From NCBI RefSeq assembly GCF_032598905.1, contig NZ_CP122458.1:1488001-1552000 (forward strand): 64,000 nucleotides of DNA, written 5' to 3'. Below, one piece after another: positions 37,783 through 45,759 of the stretch. Source of the stretch: Streptomyces sp. 11x1 (lineage in GTDB: Bacteria > Actinomycetota > Actinomycetes > Streptomycetales > Streptomycetaceae). Under the pieces are notes generated by a model. That model ran no database searches. It had not been told where the DNA came from and saw only the letters and a list, made by a program, of their open reading frames with translations. Numbering within the stretch: position 1 is the first letter of the stretch; every line of letters starts with the position of its first letter. Both the position numbers and the translations under genes were made by a program.

Positions 37783-38238
37783 CTAGCGGAGCGCCTCCGT
37801 CGGGCTGCGCAGTTCCTCCGCCGCGTCGGCCACCCGCCGGATCAGCTCGAAGAACACGCCCTGCTCCTCCGCCGACAACGGGGCCAGGAACACCTGGTTC
37901 ATCCGCGCCGTCCGCACCGTGAGCCGACGATGGATCCGCAGCCCGTCGTCCGTGAGCCGCAGCAGGAACCGTCGCCCGTCCTGCGGATCACGCACCTTGT
38001 CGAGGAGCCCCCGGCGCCCGAGGCGGCTGATGACCTCGGACATCGTGGACCGGTCGAGCCCCACCCGCTCCCCCACCGTGCGCTGGTCGAGCCCCGGTTC
38101 GGCGACGAGGGTGTTGAGGACCGCGAACTGCGGCGAGGTGATCTCCTCGGAGACCATCACGTTCCACAGCAGATAGTGGGCCTGCTGCAGCCGTCGGGCC
38201 AGGTGCCCGGGGTGGGTGGAGAGGTCCACCGCGGCCAT
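37783..38238 (-). CDS. pcaV: MarR-family regulator of protocatechuate catabolism
   Basis: Winged-helix repressor of 151 residues that in S. coelicolor binds protocatechuate and releases the pca operon. The core SPQFAVLNTLVAEPGLDQRT, VGERVGLDRSTMSEVISRLG and the wing DPQDGRRFLLRLTDDG are typical. It is divergent from the pca genes, as in S. coelicolor. ATG at 38238 after GAGGAG. Here the divergent operon has lost its first three genes, so the regulator may now control a shortened transcription unit. Confidence 0.9.
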   Translation of the reverse strand: MAAVDLSTHPGHLARRLQQAHYLLWNVMVSEEITSPQFAVLNTLVAEPGLDQRTVGERVGLDRSTMSEVISRLGRRGLLDKVRDPQDGRRFLLRLTDDGLRIHRRLTVRTARMNQVFLAPLSAEEQGVFFELIRRVADAAEELRSPTEALR

Positions 38239-38269
38239 GTGCACTCCTCGACTCGGGCTCGGCAATTCA

Positions 38270-38281
38270 TCCGTGCACTGA
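38270..38281. promoter_or_regulatory. palindrome candidate for PcaV operator
   Basis: TCCGTGCACTGA is a 12-bp dyad around GTGCAC with one mismatched pair, 32 bp upstream of the pcaV start, in the region shared with the former pcaI promoter. It is a plausible MarR-type site. Another palindrome, GTGAAG-gaaa-CTTCAC, lies at 38378-38393. Confidence 0.45.
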
Positions 38282-38455
38282 ACGATACCCGCCACGCCTC
38301 GACGTCTGTCCATATGGCGTACGGATCCGACCTGGCCTTTTTCGCAGCTCTTGACGAGGGAGCCGACGAGTGGCAGCGTGAAGGAAACTTCACCCAAATG
38401 CTCAGTGCCCTGATTAACCGGTCACCGGGTGCGCGGACGAGATGGGGCCTCACGG

Positions 38456-38776
38456 ATGGACAAGGTGGTCGCCACAGCCCTGGAGGCGGTGGCCGATGTG
38501 CCGGACGGCGCGACGCCCCCGGCGTCGTCTCGAACAACCGTGGGGCCATTCGAGCATCAGGGCGAACGACGGCCACGACGGCCACGACGGCGTCTCGCCG
38601 GCCTCGCCGCCCAAGGCGGTCCGCGAGTTCGTCGGGGGCGCGACCGGCCGGAACCATCGCGCATGCGACCGGCCGGAACCGTCGCGCATCAGCCGACCCA
38701 CAAGGGCTCGGGCGTCTGTGCCGCCACGCTGTGCATCGGCGTGGGGCAAGGGCTCGCCCGCGTTCTGCGGCGCTGA
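38456..38776 (+). pseudogene. pcaI-pcaJ-pcaF deletion remnant (pcaI 5' end joined to pcaF 3' end)
   Basis: Starting at ATG 38456 the frame reads MDKVVATALEAVADVPDGAT, the N-terminus of 3-oxoadipate CoA-transferase subunit A (PcaI). After about 20 codons the match ends and low-complexity Arg/Pro-rich sequence follows. The same frame ends GVCAATLCIGVGQGLARVLR plus a last R and stop at 38776, the characteristic C-terminus of beta-ketoadipyl-CoA thiolase (PcaF; CIGVGQG). The order pcaV-pcaI-J-F-H is that of S. coelicolor, so pcaJ and most of pcaI and pcaF appear deleted and partly replaced by repeats. No function expected. Confidence 0.8.
38640..38689. repeat. 25-bp tandem duplication inside the pca scar
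   Basis: Two adjacent 25-bp units (38640-38664 and 38665-38689, each starting GCGACCGGCCGGAACC) differ at a single base. Shorter GACGGCCAC repeats lie just upstream near 38570-38590. Confidence 0.9.
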
Positions 38777-38814
38777 GCCGTGTCCGCGACTGCCGGTCGT
38801 TCATCACCGGTAAC

Positions 38815-38843
38815 GCAGTTCCCCGCGCCCCTCAGGGGCGCCG
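38815..38843. repeat. Streptomyces intergenic hairpin repeat upstream of pcaH
   Basis: GCAGTTCCCCGCGCCCC followed by TCAGGGGCGC forms the same hairpin as at 4267. It lies between the pcaF remnant and pcaH, where an intact operon would not be expected to carry a terminator-like element. Confidence 0.75.
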
Positions 38844-38895
38844 CACCCATCCCGCCTTTTGACGTGAACGTCAGGAACCCCCAGGGACACCACTC

Positions 38896-39669
38896 ATGAC
38901 CCTCACCCAGCACGACATCGACCAGGAAATCGCCGTCGAACACACGGCCTACGAGAAGCGGGTCGCCGGCGGGGCGCCGGTCGAGCACCATCCGCGCCGC
39001 GACTACACGCCCTACCGGTCCTCGGTGCTGCGGCACCCGAAGCAGCCGCCGATCTCCATCGACGTCACCAAGGACCCGGAGCTGGTGGAGCTGTTCTCCC
39101 CCGCCTTCGGGGAGCGGGACATCACCGAGATCGACAACGATCTGACCCGGCAGCACAGCGGCGAGCCGATCGGTGAGCGGATCACGCTCACTGGCCGCCT
39201 CCTCGACCGCGACGGCCGCCCGCTGCGCGGCCAGCTGGTGGAGATCTGGCAGTCCAACTCGGCGGGCCGCTACGCCCACCAGCGCGAGCAGCACGACGCG
39301 CCGCTGGACCCGAACTTCACCGGCGTGGGCCGCACGCTGACGGACGACGACGGCCGTTACCACTTCACGACGATCCAGCCGGGCCCCTACCCGTGGCGCA
39401 ACCACCTCAACGCCTGGCGGCCGGCCCACATCCACTTCTCGATGTTCGGCACGGCGTTCACCCAACGGCTCGTGACACAGATGTACTTCCCGAGCGACCC
39501 GCTCTTCCCCTACGACCCCATCATCCAGTCGGTCACCGACGACGCCGCCCGGCAGCGGCTGGTCGCGACGTACGACCACAGCCTGTCCGTACCGGAGTTC
39601 TCGATGGGCTACGTCTGGGACATCGTCCTCGACGGCCCGAAGGCCACCTGGATCGAAGAAGGGCGCTGA
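38896..39669 (+). CDS. pcaH: protocatechuate 3,4-dioxygenase beta subunit
   Basis: Fe(III)-carrying subunit that, with PcaG, performs intradiol cleavage of protocatechuate to 3-carboxy-cis,cis-muconate. It has 257 residues. Iron ligands are spaced exactly as in the Pseudomonas enzyme: Y126 (SAGRYAHQ), Y165 (GPYPWRN), H178 and H180 (RPAHIHFS). ATG at 38896. First intact gene after the deletion scar; the next gene, pcaG, starts 6 bp after its stop. Confidence 0.96.
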   Translation: MTLTQHDIDQEIAVEHTAYEKRVAGGAPVEHHPRRDYTPYRSSVLRHPKQPPISIDVTKDPELVELFSPAFGERDITEIDNDLTRQHSGEPIGERITLTGRLLDRDGRPLRGQLVEIWQSNSAGRYAHQREQHDAPLDPNFTGVGRTLTDDDGRYHFTTIQPGPYPWRNHLNAWRPAHIHFSMFGTAFTQRLVTQMYFPSDPLFPYDPIIQSVTDDAARQRLVATYDHSLSVPEFSMGYVWDIVLDGPKATWIEEGR

Positions 39670-39675
39670 CCTGCC

Positions 39676-40281
39676 ATGACGAAGATCGACACCAGTCGTC
39701 CGGAGACCGTCCTCCCGACCCCGTCGCACACGGTCGGGCCCTTCTACGGCCACGCCCTGCCCTTCCCCGGCGGCGACGACATCGCTCCCCTCGGCCACCC
39801 CGACACCATCTCCCTCCAGGGCCACATCCTGGACGGCGAGGGCAACCCGCTGCCGGACGCCTTCCTGGAGCTGTGGGGTCCCGACCCGGACGGCAACGTC
39901 CCCCGCGTCGACGGGTCCATGCGCCGCGACGCCGCGAGCGGTGGCTTCCTGGGCCGCAACGGTGTGGAGTTCACCGGCTGGGGCCGCGTCCAGGCCGACG
40001 CGAGCGGTCACTGGACCGCGCGTACGCTGCGGCCCGGCGCGCGCGGGCGGAACGCGCCCTACCTCAGCGTGTGCGTCTTCGCCCGGGGCCTGCTGGTCCA
40101 CCTGTTCACCCGGATCTACCTGCCGGGCGACGACGCCGCACTGGCCGCGGACCCGCTGCTGTCCCGTGTGGACGAGGCGCGCCGGGGCACGCTGATCGCC
40201 GAGGACCGGGGCAACGGCACCTACCGTTTCGACATCCGCCTTCAGGGCGAAGGCGAAACGGTCTTCCTGGAGTTCCAGTGA
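39676..40281 (+). CDS. pcaG: protocatechuate 3,4-dioxygenase alpha subunit
   Basis: Structural and substrate-binding subunit of the dioxygenase, 201 residues, sharing the intradiol fold but without the full iron ligand set. Typical segments are TPSHTVGPFYGHALPFPGGD, LELWGPDPDGN and LVHLFTRIYLPGD. The following pcaB start overlaps its stop by 4 nt (GTGA). Confidence 0.95.
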   Translation: MTKIDTSRPETVLPTPSHTVGPFYGHALPFPGGDDIAPLGHPDTISLQGHILDGEGNPLPDAFLELWGPDPDGNVPRVDGSMRRDAASGGFLGRNGVEFTGWGRVQADASGHWTARTLRPGARGRNAPYLSVCVFARGLLVHLFTRIYLPGDDAALAADPLLSRVDEARRGTLIAEDRGNGTYRFDIRLQGEGETVFLEFQ

Positions 40282-41609
40282 CTTCTGCTGACGCCGACAC
40301 CGGTCTGCTCTCCCCCGGGTGGGCCGGTTCCCCGGCCGCGGCCGCGACGAGCGACACCGCCCATCTGCGGGCGCTGCTCGACGCCGAGGCCGCGCTGACC
40401 CGCGCCCAGGCCACGCTGGGGCTGGTCCCCGCCGCGGCCGGGCCCGCGGTGACCTCGGCGGCGGACGCCGCGACCCCGGACGTCCGCTCCCTCGCGGAAC
40501 GCGCGCGCGGCGGCGGCAACCCGGTGATCCCACTGGTGGCGGACCTCACCGAGGCGGTCGGCCCCGAGTACGGTCCGTACGTGCACCGGGGTGCCACCAG
40601 CCAGGACATCATGGACACGGCGACGATGCTGGTCGCCGCGCGCACCCTCGACCTGGTCCTGGCCGACCTCGGCCGTACGGAGTCCGCGCTGGCCGCGCTC
40701 GCCGCCGCGCACCGGGACACGGCGATGCCGGGCCGCACCCTCACCCAGCACGCCGTGCCCACCACCTTCGGTCTGAAGGCGGCCGGCTGGCGCTCGCTGC
40801 TCCTGGACGCCCGGGACCGGCTCGCCGTCGTACGGGCGACACTGCCGGCCCAACTCGGGGGCGCGGCAGGTACCTTGGCGGCGTTCACGGTCTTCGGGGC
40901 GGCCGACACCCAGGCCCTGACCGCCGCCTACGCCCGTGAACTCGGCCTCCACGCACCCGAGTTGCCCTGGCACACCCTGCGCACCCCGATCGCGGACCTG
41001 GCCGGAGCTCTGGCGTTCACCGCCGGCGCCCTGGGCAAGCTCGCGGTGGACGTGCTCACCCTGGCCCGTACCGAGATCGCGGAGGTCGCCGAGGGCAGCG
41101 GGGGCGGTTCGTCGGCGATGCCGCACAAGGCGAACCCGGTACGGTCGACGCTCATCGCGGCGGCGGCCCGGCGGGCGCCCCACCTGGCGGCGACGCTGTA
41201 CGGGGCGCTGGCGGCCGAGGACGAGCGGCCGGCCGGGGCGTGGCACGCGGAGTGGGAGCCGTTGCGCGAGCTGCTCCGGCTGGTCGGAGGCGCCGCCCGG
41301 GACGCGGTGGAGCTCACGCAGGGGCTCCGGGTGGACCCCGGCGCGATGCGCCGGCACCTGGACCTCACCCACGGGCTGATCGTCTCGGAGCGGCTGGCCG
41401 CCGCGCTGGCCCCGGTGCTGGGCAGGGCCCGCGCCAAGGAACTGCTGACCCGGACCGCCGAGCGCGTCTACGCGGAGGGGCGCTCGCTGGGTGAACTCCT
41501 CGCCGAGGAGCCGGAGTTGAAGGACCTCGACCTCACGGACCTCACGGATCCCACCCGTTACACCGGCTCCGCCGGATCCCTCACCGACCGTGCACTGGAG
41601 CGACGTTGA
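40278..41609 (+). CDS. pcaB: 3-carboxy-cis,cis-muconate cycloisomerase
   Basis: Converts 3-carboxy-cis,cis-muconate to 4-carboxymuconolactone. It has 443 residues of the fumarase/aspartase superfamily, with the signature GSSAMPHKANPV and the conserved HRGATSQDIMDTATM and RTLTQHAVPTTFGLK regions. GTG start overlapping pcaG; its own stop overlaps the TTG start of pcaL (TTGA), so pcaG-B-L are translationally coupled. The last ~30 residues are Leu/Asp/Thr-rich (ELKDLDLTDLTDPTRYTG). Confidence 0.94.
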   Translation: MTSADADTGLLSPGWAGSPAAAATSDTAHLRALLDAEAALTRAQATLGLVPAAAGPAVTSAADAATPDVRSLAERARGGGNPVIPLVADLTEAVGPEYGPYVHRGATSQDIMDTATMLVAARTLDLVLADLGRTESALAALAAAHRDTAMPGRTLTQHAVPTTFGLKAAGWRSLLLDARDRLAVVRATLPAQLGGAAGTLAAFTVFGAADTQALTAAYARELGLHAPELPWHTLRTPIADLAGALAFTAGALGKLAVDVLTLARTEIAEVAEGSGGGSSAMPHKANPVRSTLIAAAARRAPHLAATLYGALAAEDERPAGAWHAEWEPLRELLRLVGGAARDAVELTQGLRVDPGAMRRHLDLTHGLIVSERLAAALAPVLGRARAKELLTRTAERVYAEGRSLGELLAEEPELKDLDLTDLTDPTRYTGSAGSLTDRALERR

Positions 41610-42739
41610 CCGACAAGCTGCTCGACCACCGTGCGGAAGGCCCGACTTCCGCCCCTCCCCTGCTGCTCGGCCCCTCCCTCGGCACGTCCACCCGGCTCTG
41701 GGACAAGGTGGCGCCCGAGCTGTCGATCACGCACCGGGTGGTCCGCTGGGACCTGCCGGGGCACGGCGACTCCTCCGCCGGGCTGATCGGGCCGGGGGCG
41801 ACGGTGGCCGACCTGGGTGCCCTGGTGCTGGGCCTGGCGGACGCGCTGGGTGTCGAACGGTTCGCGTACGCGGGGGTCTCCCTGGGCGGTGCGGTCGGTC
41901 TGTGGCTGGCGGCGCACCACCCGGAGCGGGTCTCCTCCCTGGCCGTGCTCTGTTCCTCGGCCCACTTCAACGGTGCCAAGCCGTGGCGGGAGCGGGCGGA
42001 GCTGGTGCGCCGGGAGGGGCGGCAGGGGCTGGCCGGGCTCGCGGAGACGGCCGACTCGCGGTGGTTCACGCCCGGGTTCACCGTGCCGGAGCTGGTGGAG
42101 GACCACCGCCGGGCCGATCCGGAGGCCTATGCCGCGTGCTGCGACGCGCTCGCCGCGTTCGACATCCGCGAGGAGCTGGCCGGGATCACCGCGCCCACAC
42201 TCCTCGTCGCCGGCCGACAGGATCCGGCGACGCCGCCCGCGCATCTGCGGGAGATCGCGGACGCGGTGCCCGGGGCGACGCTCACCGAGATCGCGGGGGC
42301 GTCGCATCTCGCCCCGGCGGAGCGGCCGGAGGCCGTACTGGCCGCGCTGCGCGGGCACTTCGACGGGTACGCGCGGCGCGGGATGGAGGTGCGGCGCCAG
42401 GTGCTCGGCGATGCGCACGTGGACCGCGCCCAGTCCCGGCAGACCCCGTTCACGGCCCGGTTCCAGGACTTCATCTCCCGCTACGCGTGGGGCGAGATCT
42501 GGACCGATCCGACGCTGTCGCGCCGCGAACGCAGCATGATCACACTCACCGCGCTGATCGCCCACGGCCACTACGACGAACTGTCCATGCACATCCGCGC
42601 GGCCCGCCGAAACGGCCTCACCCCGGAGGACATCGCCGCCGTCCTCCTCCAGTCGGCGGTCTACTGCGGCGTCCCGGCGGCGAACTCGGCGTTCGCGGCG
42701 GCGCAGCGAGTGTTGGCGGAGGAGGAGGGGCAGGACTGA
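41606..42739 (+). CDS. pcaL: fused 3-oxoadipate enol-lactonase / 4-carboxymuconolactone decarboxylase
   Basis: Bifunctional protein, 377 residues. The N-terminal alpha/beta-hydrolase (PcaD part) has the catalytic triad S92 (GVSLGGA), D206 (GRQDPATP) and H234 (GASHLAP). The C-terminal carboxymuconolactone decarboxylase (PcaC part, from about 255) has FQDFISRYAWGEIWTDPTLS and EDIAAVLLQSAVYCGVPAAN. The fusion is common in actinomycetes. It forms 3-oxoadipate, but the CoA-transferase and thiolase that would use it are missing from this locus. Confidence 0.94.
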   Translation: MTDKLLDHRAEGPTSAPPLLLGPSLGTSTRLWDKVAPELSITHRVVRWDLPGHGDSSAGLIGPGATVADLGALVLGLADALGVERFAYAGVSLGGAVGLWLAAHHPERVSSLAVLCSSAHFNGAKPWRERAELVRREGRQGLAGLAETADSRWFTPGFTVPELVEDHRRADPEAYAACCDALAAFDIREELAGITAPTLLVAGRQDPATPPAHLREIADAVPGATLTEIAGASHLAPAERPEAVLAALRGHFDGYARRGMEVRRQVLGDAHVDRAQSRQTPFTARFQDFISRYAWGEIWTDPTLSRRERSMITLTALIAHGHYDELSMHIRAARRNGLTPEDIAAVLLQSAVYCGVPAANSAFAAAQRVLAEEEGQD

Positions 42740-42746
42740 CCGGGCC

Positions 42747-42810
42747 TCGGACGGGACTTCGCGTCGAGACGCCCGACCGCGGACGGGACCTCGTATCGCG
42801 GCGCCCGATC
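42747..42810. repeat. 32-bp imperfect tandem duplication
   Basis: Two adjacent 32-bp units, each starting CGGACGGGAC, between pcaL and the convergent ATPase gene, followed by a third partial CGGACG. No obvious role. Confidence 0.7.
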
Positions 42811-42843
42811 GCGGACGCCCGGCGTGGCCCCGGCCCCCACTCC

Positions 42844-45516
42844 CTACCCGAGCCGGGCGAGTTCCTCCCGTGCCTGCCTGGCCAGTCCGTCGGCACCGCA
42901 GGACTCGGCGAGCGTCAGCCCCCGGTTGAGTTCGGAGACCGAGCGGCCGGCGGTGCCGTACTCGACGCGGGCCGCGGCGTGCTCGTACGCGGAGGGCGAG
43001 GCCGCCAGGTACGTGACCGCCTGGGCGTAGAGCGAGACGGCCGTGCGGCCGGTGGCGAGGGACGCCTCGACGCGCAGGGCCTCGCCGATGGCGGTGGCCG
43101 TACCGAAGCGTTCGGCACGGCGGCGGACGCTCGCGGCGAGTTCGGCGGCACGGCGCGGGTCCTCGGTGGCGAGGGCCCGTGCGAGGGCACTGCCCCAGGT
43201 GGCGGAGACGGGGTTGCGGTGGCCCCGGGCCGCCGTCGCCTTCTCGGCGGCCTCCAGTTCGTTGATGCCCTCCTTGGTGCGCCCCATGGCGAGCAGCAGC
43301 CGCCCTCGTACGGAGCGCGGTTCGGGCAGCACGATGGTGGACGGGTACGGCGGCGCGAAGTTGTACTGCTCGGCGACCGCCCAGGCCTCCTCGACGTGGC
43401 CGCGCACGAGCAGCGTGTCGACGAGGTTGGCGGTCGTGGTCCAGTACAGGGGCAGTCCGCGGCCGACTCCCTCGGCGAGCACGAGCGACTGGCGCAGCGC
43501 GGCCTCGGCGTCCCTGAGCCGGCCCCGCATGCGGTGGCCGAGCCCGACGTAGGCGTGGGCCAGCGCGAGGTGGCCTCCGCTCCAGCCGGCGGACTCGTAG
43601 GTGCGCAGGGCTTCGGTGTACAGGCTCTCGGCCCGGTCGAGGCGGTCCGCGTAGGCGTACGCGGTGGCCAGCATCAGGAGCAGTTCGATGCCCCACTCGG
43701 TGTCGGTCCAGCCGAGTCCGGGCGCGAGGCGGCCGTTGACGAGGGCTCGGTCGCAGAACTCGACCACCTCCTCGGCGTTCTCGCCCCGTGTCATCGCGTC
43801 GAAGCCCCGGAGGATGAGCAGCGCGCGTTCGGAGTTGTCCCGGCCTGTGCAGGTCGCCGCGAGGTCGGCGAGTTCCTGGGAATGGGTCGGTGGGAGTTCC
43901 TCGCCGGCGTGGACGCCTTCCCACATGTAGCGCGCGGCCTGCAGCCGCATCCGGGAGGGTCCGGGGTCCAGCCGGCCGATCTCCGCGTCCAGCGTACGGA
44001 CGGCCTCGTGCAACTGGTCGTTGTGGAGCAGCACCTGGGAGAGGCGGAAGACCGCGTCCACGCGCTCGGCGCTGTCGAGGCCCGGCGCGGCAAGTGCCGA
44101 GCGGAGGTATTCGATCGTGGTGGAGGGCGAGGTCAGGAGGGTGGCGCAGCCCAGTTCGTAGAGCACGCGGACCCGGACGTCCGGCTGCGGCGGCTCCTTC
44201 AGGGCGCGCTCCAGACAGCGGCGGGCGGCCTCGGGGGCTCCCACGGCCAGATGTTCCGCCGCCGCGGCACGCAACTGCTCGACCAGCTCGGCCTCGCCGT
44301 CCGGATGCACCTCGATGAGGTGGCGGGAGGCCGCGGCGGCGCCGCGCCCGGACTCGGTGACGGCCGTCGCGGCGACTCCGTGGAACGCGGTGCGGATGCC
44401 CGCGGGGATCGAGTCGTAGACGGCGGTGGCGATCAGCGGGTGGACGAACTCCAACTCCCCGGCGTTCGCCTGACGGTTGGCCGGATCCGGCGCGGTGAGG
44501 ATGCGGGCCGCGGTCAGCAACTCGGCGCACTGCGCGGCCGAGGCCCGGGACAGGCTGGCGAGACGGGCCACGATGTCGACGGTGATCCCGGTGTGGAGGA
44601 TGGCCGCGGCCCACGCGAACCGTGTGGCCTCGACCCCCAGTTCCTCCAGGCGGGCGACGAGGCCGGTGCCGCGCGCCGAGCGGTTCAGGGCGCGCAGTTC
44701 GCCGGCTGAGTCCTCGACCGGATCCAGTCCGCAGTCCTTCACCTTGGCGAGCAGTTCGACGGTGTTGTACGCGTTGCCACCGGTGACCGCCCACACCTCC
44801 CGGCAGAAGGGGTCGTCGGCGTGCCGGCCGAGCGTGGCGCGGGTGAGCCCCGCGGTGGCCTTCGGGGTGAGCGCCTGGAGTGTGGTGACGGGGCGTGCCT
44901 TGGCGGCGATCCGGCTGAGGTGGCGAGCGCGCTCGCCGGTGGCCTCGCCGGGCCGGCGGGCCACCACGACCAGGACGCACATCTCGGTCAGACGGTCGGC
45001 CAGGGTGGACAGCCAGTGCAACGTCTCCTGATCGGCCCAGTGGACGTCGTCGATCAGCAGGACGAGCGGCCAGGCGCGGCGCACGAGGCGGTTCACGGCG
45101 GCGACGAGGCCCGCGCACACGCCCTGCGGGTCCGCCTGGCCCTCGCCCGGCTCGGCCAGCCCGAGGGCGGGTCCGGCGATGTCGTACCAGTCGCCCAGAT
45201 ACTCGCGCGTCTCCTCCTCCATCAGGCCCATCAGTCCGGGCTGCAGCAACTGCCGTACGACGTGGAAGGGAACGGAGGTGACGGTCTCGCCGCCGCGTGC
45301 GTACCAGACGTGGCAGCCGCGCTCCTCGGCGATCCGGCGGGCCTCGGTGAGGAGAGCGGTCTTGCCGACGCCCGCCTCACCGGTGAAGACCAGCACACTG
45401 CCGGGGGACGCCTTGTCGACGCACAGTTCGTCGATCGCCTCCGTGACGGCGGTGATCTCCGCGTCGCGCTCCCACAGGGAAGCCGAGGCTGCCCCGTCGG
45501 GCCGAGCCTCCGTCAT
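42844..45516 (-). CDS. LAL-like AAA ATPase/TPR protein lacking the LuxR HTH
   Basis: Protein of 890 residues. N-terminal P-loop ATPase with Walker A GEAGVGKT (46-53) and Walker B LVLLIDDVHWAD, followed by a winged region and a long helical TPR-like half (AERVDAVFRLSQVLLHNDQL, GHLALAHAYVGLGHRMRGRL). This is the layout of large LuxR-family (LAL) activators, but it stops at ESCGADGLARQAREELARLG, just where the C-terminal LuxR helix-turn-helix would follow. I looked in all frames of the 100 bp beyond and saw no HTH. ATG at 45516 after GGGAGG. Either a truncated activator or a signalling ATPase. Confidence 0.85.
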   Translation of the reverse strand: MTEARPDGAASASLWERDAEITAVTEAIDELCVDKASPGSVLVFTGEAGVGKTALLTEARRIAEERGCHVWYARGGETVTSVPFHVVRQLLQPGLMGLMEEETREYLGDWYDIAGPALGLAEPGEGQADPQGVCAGLVAAVNRLVRRAWPLVLLIDDVHWADQETLHWLSTLADRLTEMCVLVVVARRPGEATGERARHLSRIAAKARPVTTLQALTPKATAGLTRATLGRHADDPFCREVWAVTGGNAYNTVELLAKVKDCGLDPVEDSAGELRALNRSARGTGLVARLEELGVEATRFAWAAAILHTGITVDIVARLASLSRASAAQCAELLTAARILTAPDPANRQANAGELEFVHPLIATAVYDSIPAGIRTAFHGVAATAVTESGRGAAAASRHLIEVHPDGEAELVEQLRAAAAEHLAVGAPEAARRCLERALKEPPQPDVRVRVLYELGCATLLTSPSTTIEYLRSALAAPGLDSAERVDAVFRLSQVLLHNDQLHEAVRTLDAEIGRLDPGPSRMRLQAARYMWEGVHAGEELPPTHSQELADLAATCTGRDNSERALLILRGFDAMTRGENAEEVVEFCDRALVNGRLAPGLGWTDTEWGIELLLMLATAYAYADRLDRAESLYTEALRTYESAGWSGGHLALAHAYVGLGHRMRGRLRDAEAALRQSLVLAEGVGRGLPLYWTTTANLVDTLLVRGHVEEAWAVAEQYNFAPPYPSTIVLPEPRSVRGRLLLAMGRTKEGINELEAAEKATAARGHRNPVSATWGSALARALATEDPRRAAELAASVRRRAERFGTATAIGEALRVEASLATGRTAVSLYAQAVTYLAASPSAYEHAAARVEYGTAGRSVSELNRGLTLAESCGADGLARQAREELARLG

Positions 45517-45759
45517 TCCGTTACCTCCCCGTGTCGTCCGCAACGATGCACAGGTCATTGAGCGTAGCCCTCTGGCAGCCGAAGTGGAGGCCGGTCGGGG
45601 TACCTATGGCCATGTCGGGTGACATCGGGCGGCCGGGTGGCGACGCATCCAGCCGCCCACCTCGCGCGTTGAAGGTGATGGACAGTCAACTTCCCGTGCT
45701 CGACGGCCGATTTTGCGGTTTTCGGTGGCGGGCCGTTCCCACTCCGCGAAGGAGACGGC

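Noticed and set aside
38429..38776. A new 115-residue small protein between pcaV and pcaH
   Set aside because: Its two ends match PcaI and PcaF and the middle is low-complexity with tandem repeats, so a deletion scar explains it better.
41558..45118. 1186-codon open frame on the minus strand
   Set aside because: It runs antisense to pcaL and then in another frame of the ATPase gene; the translation is Arg/Pro/Gly-rich with no domain, a usual shadow in high-GC DNA.
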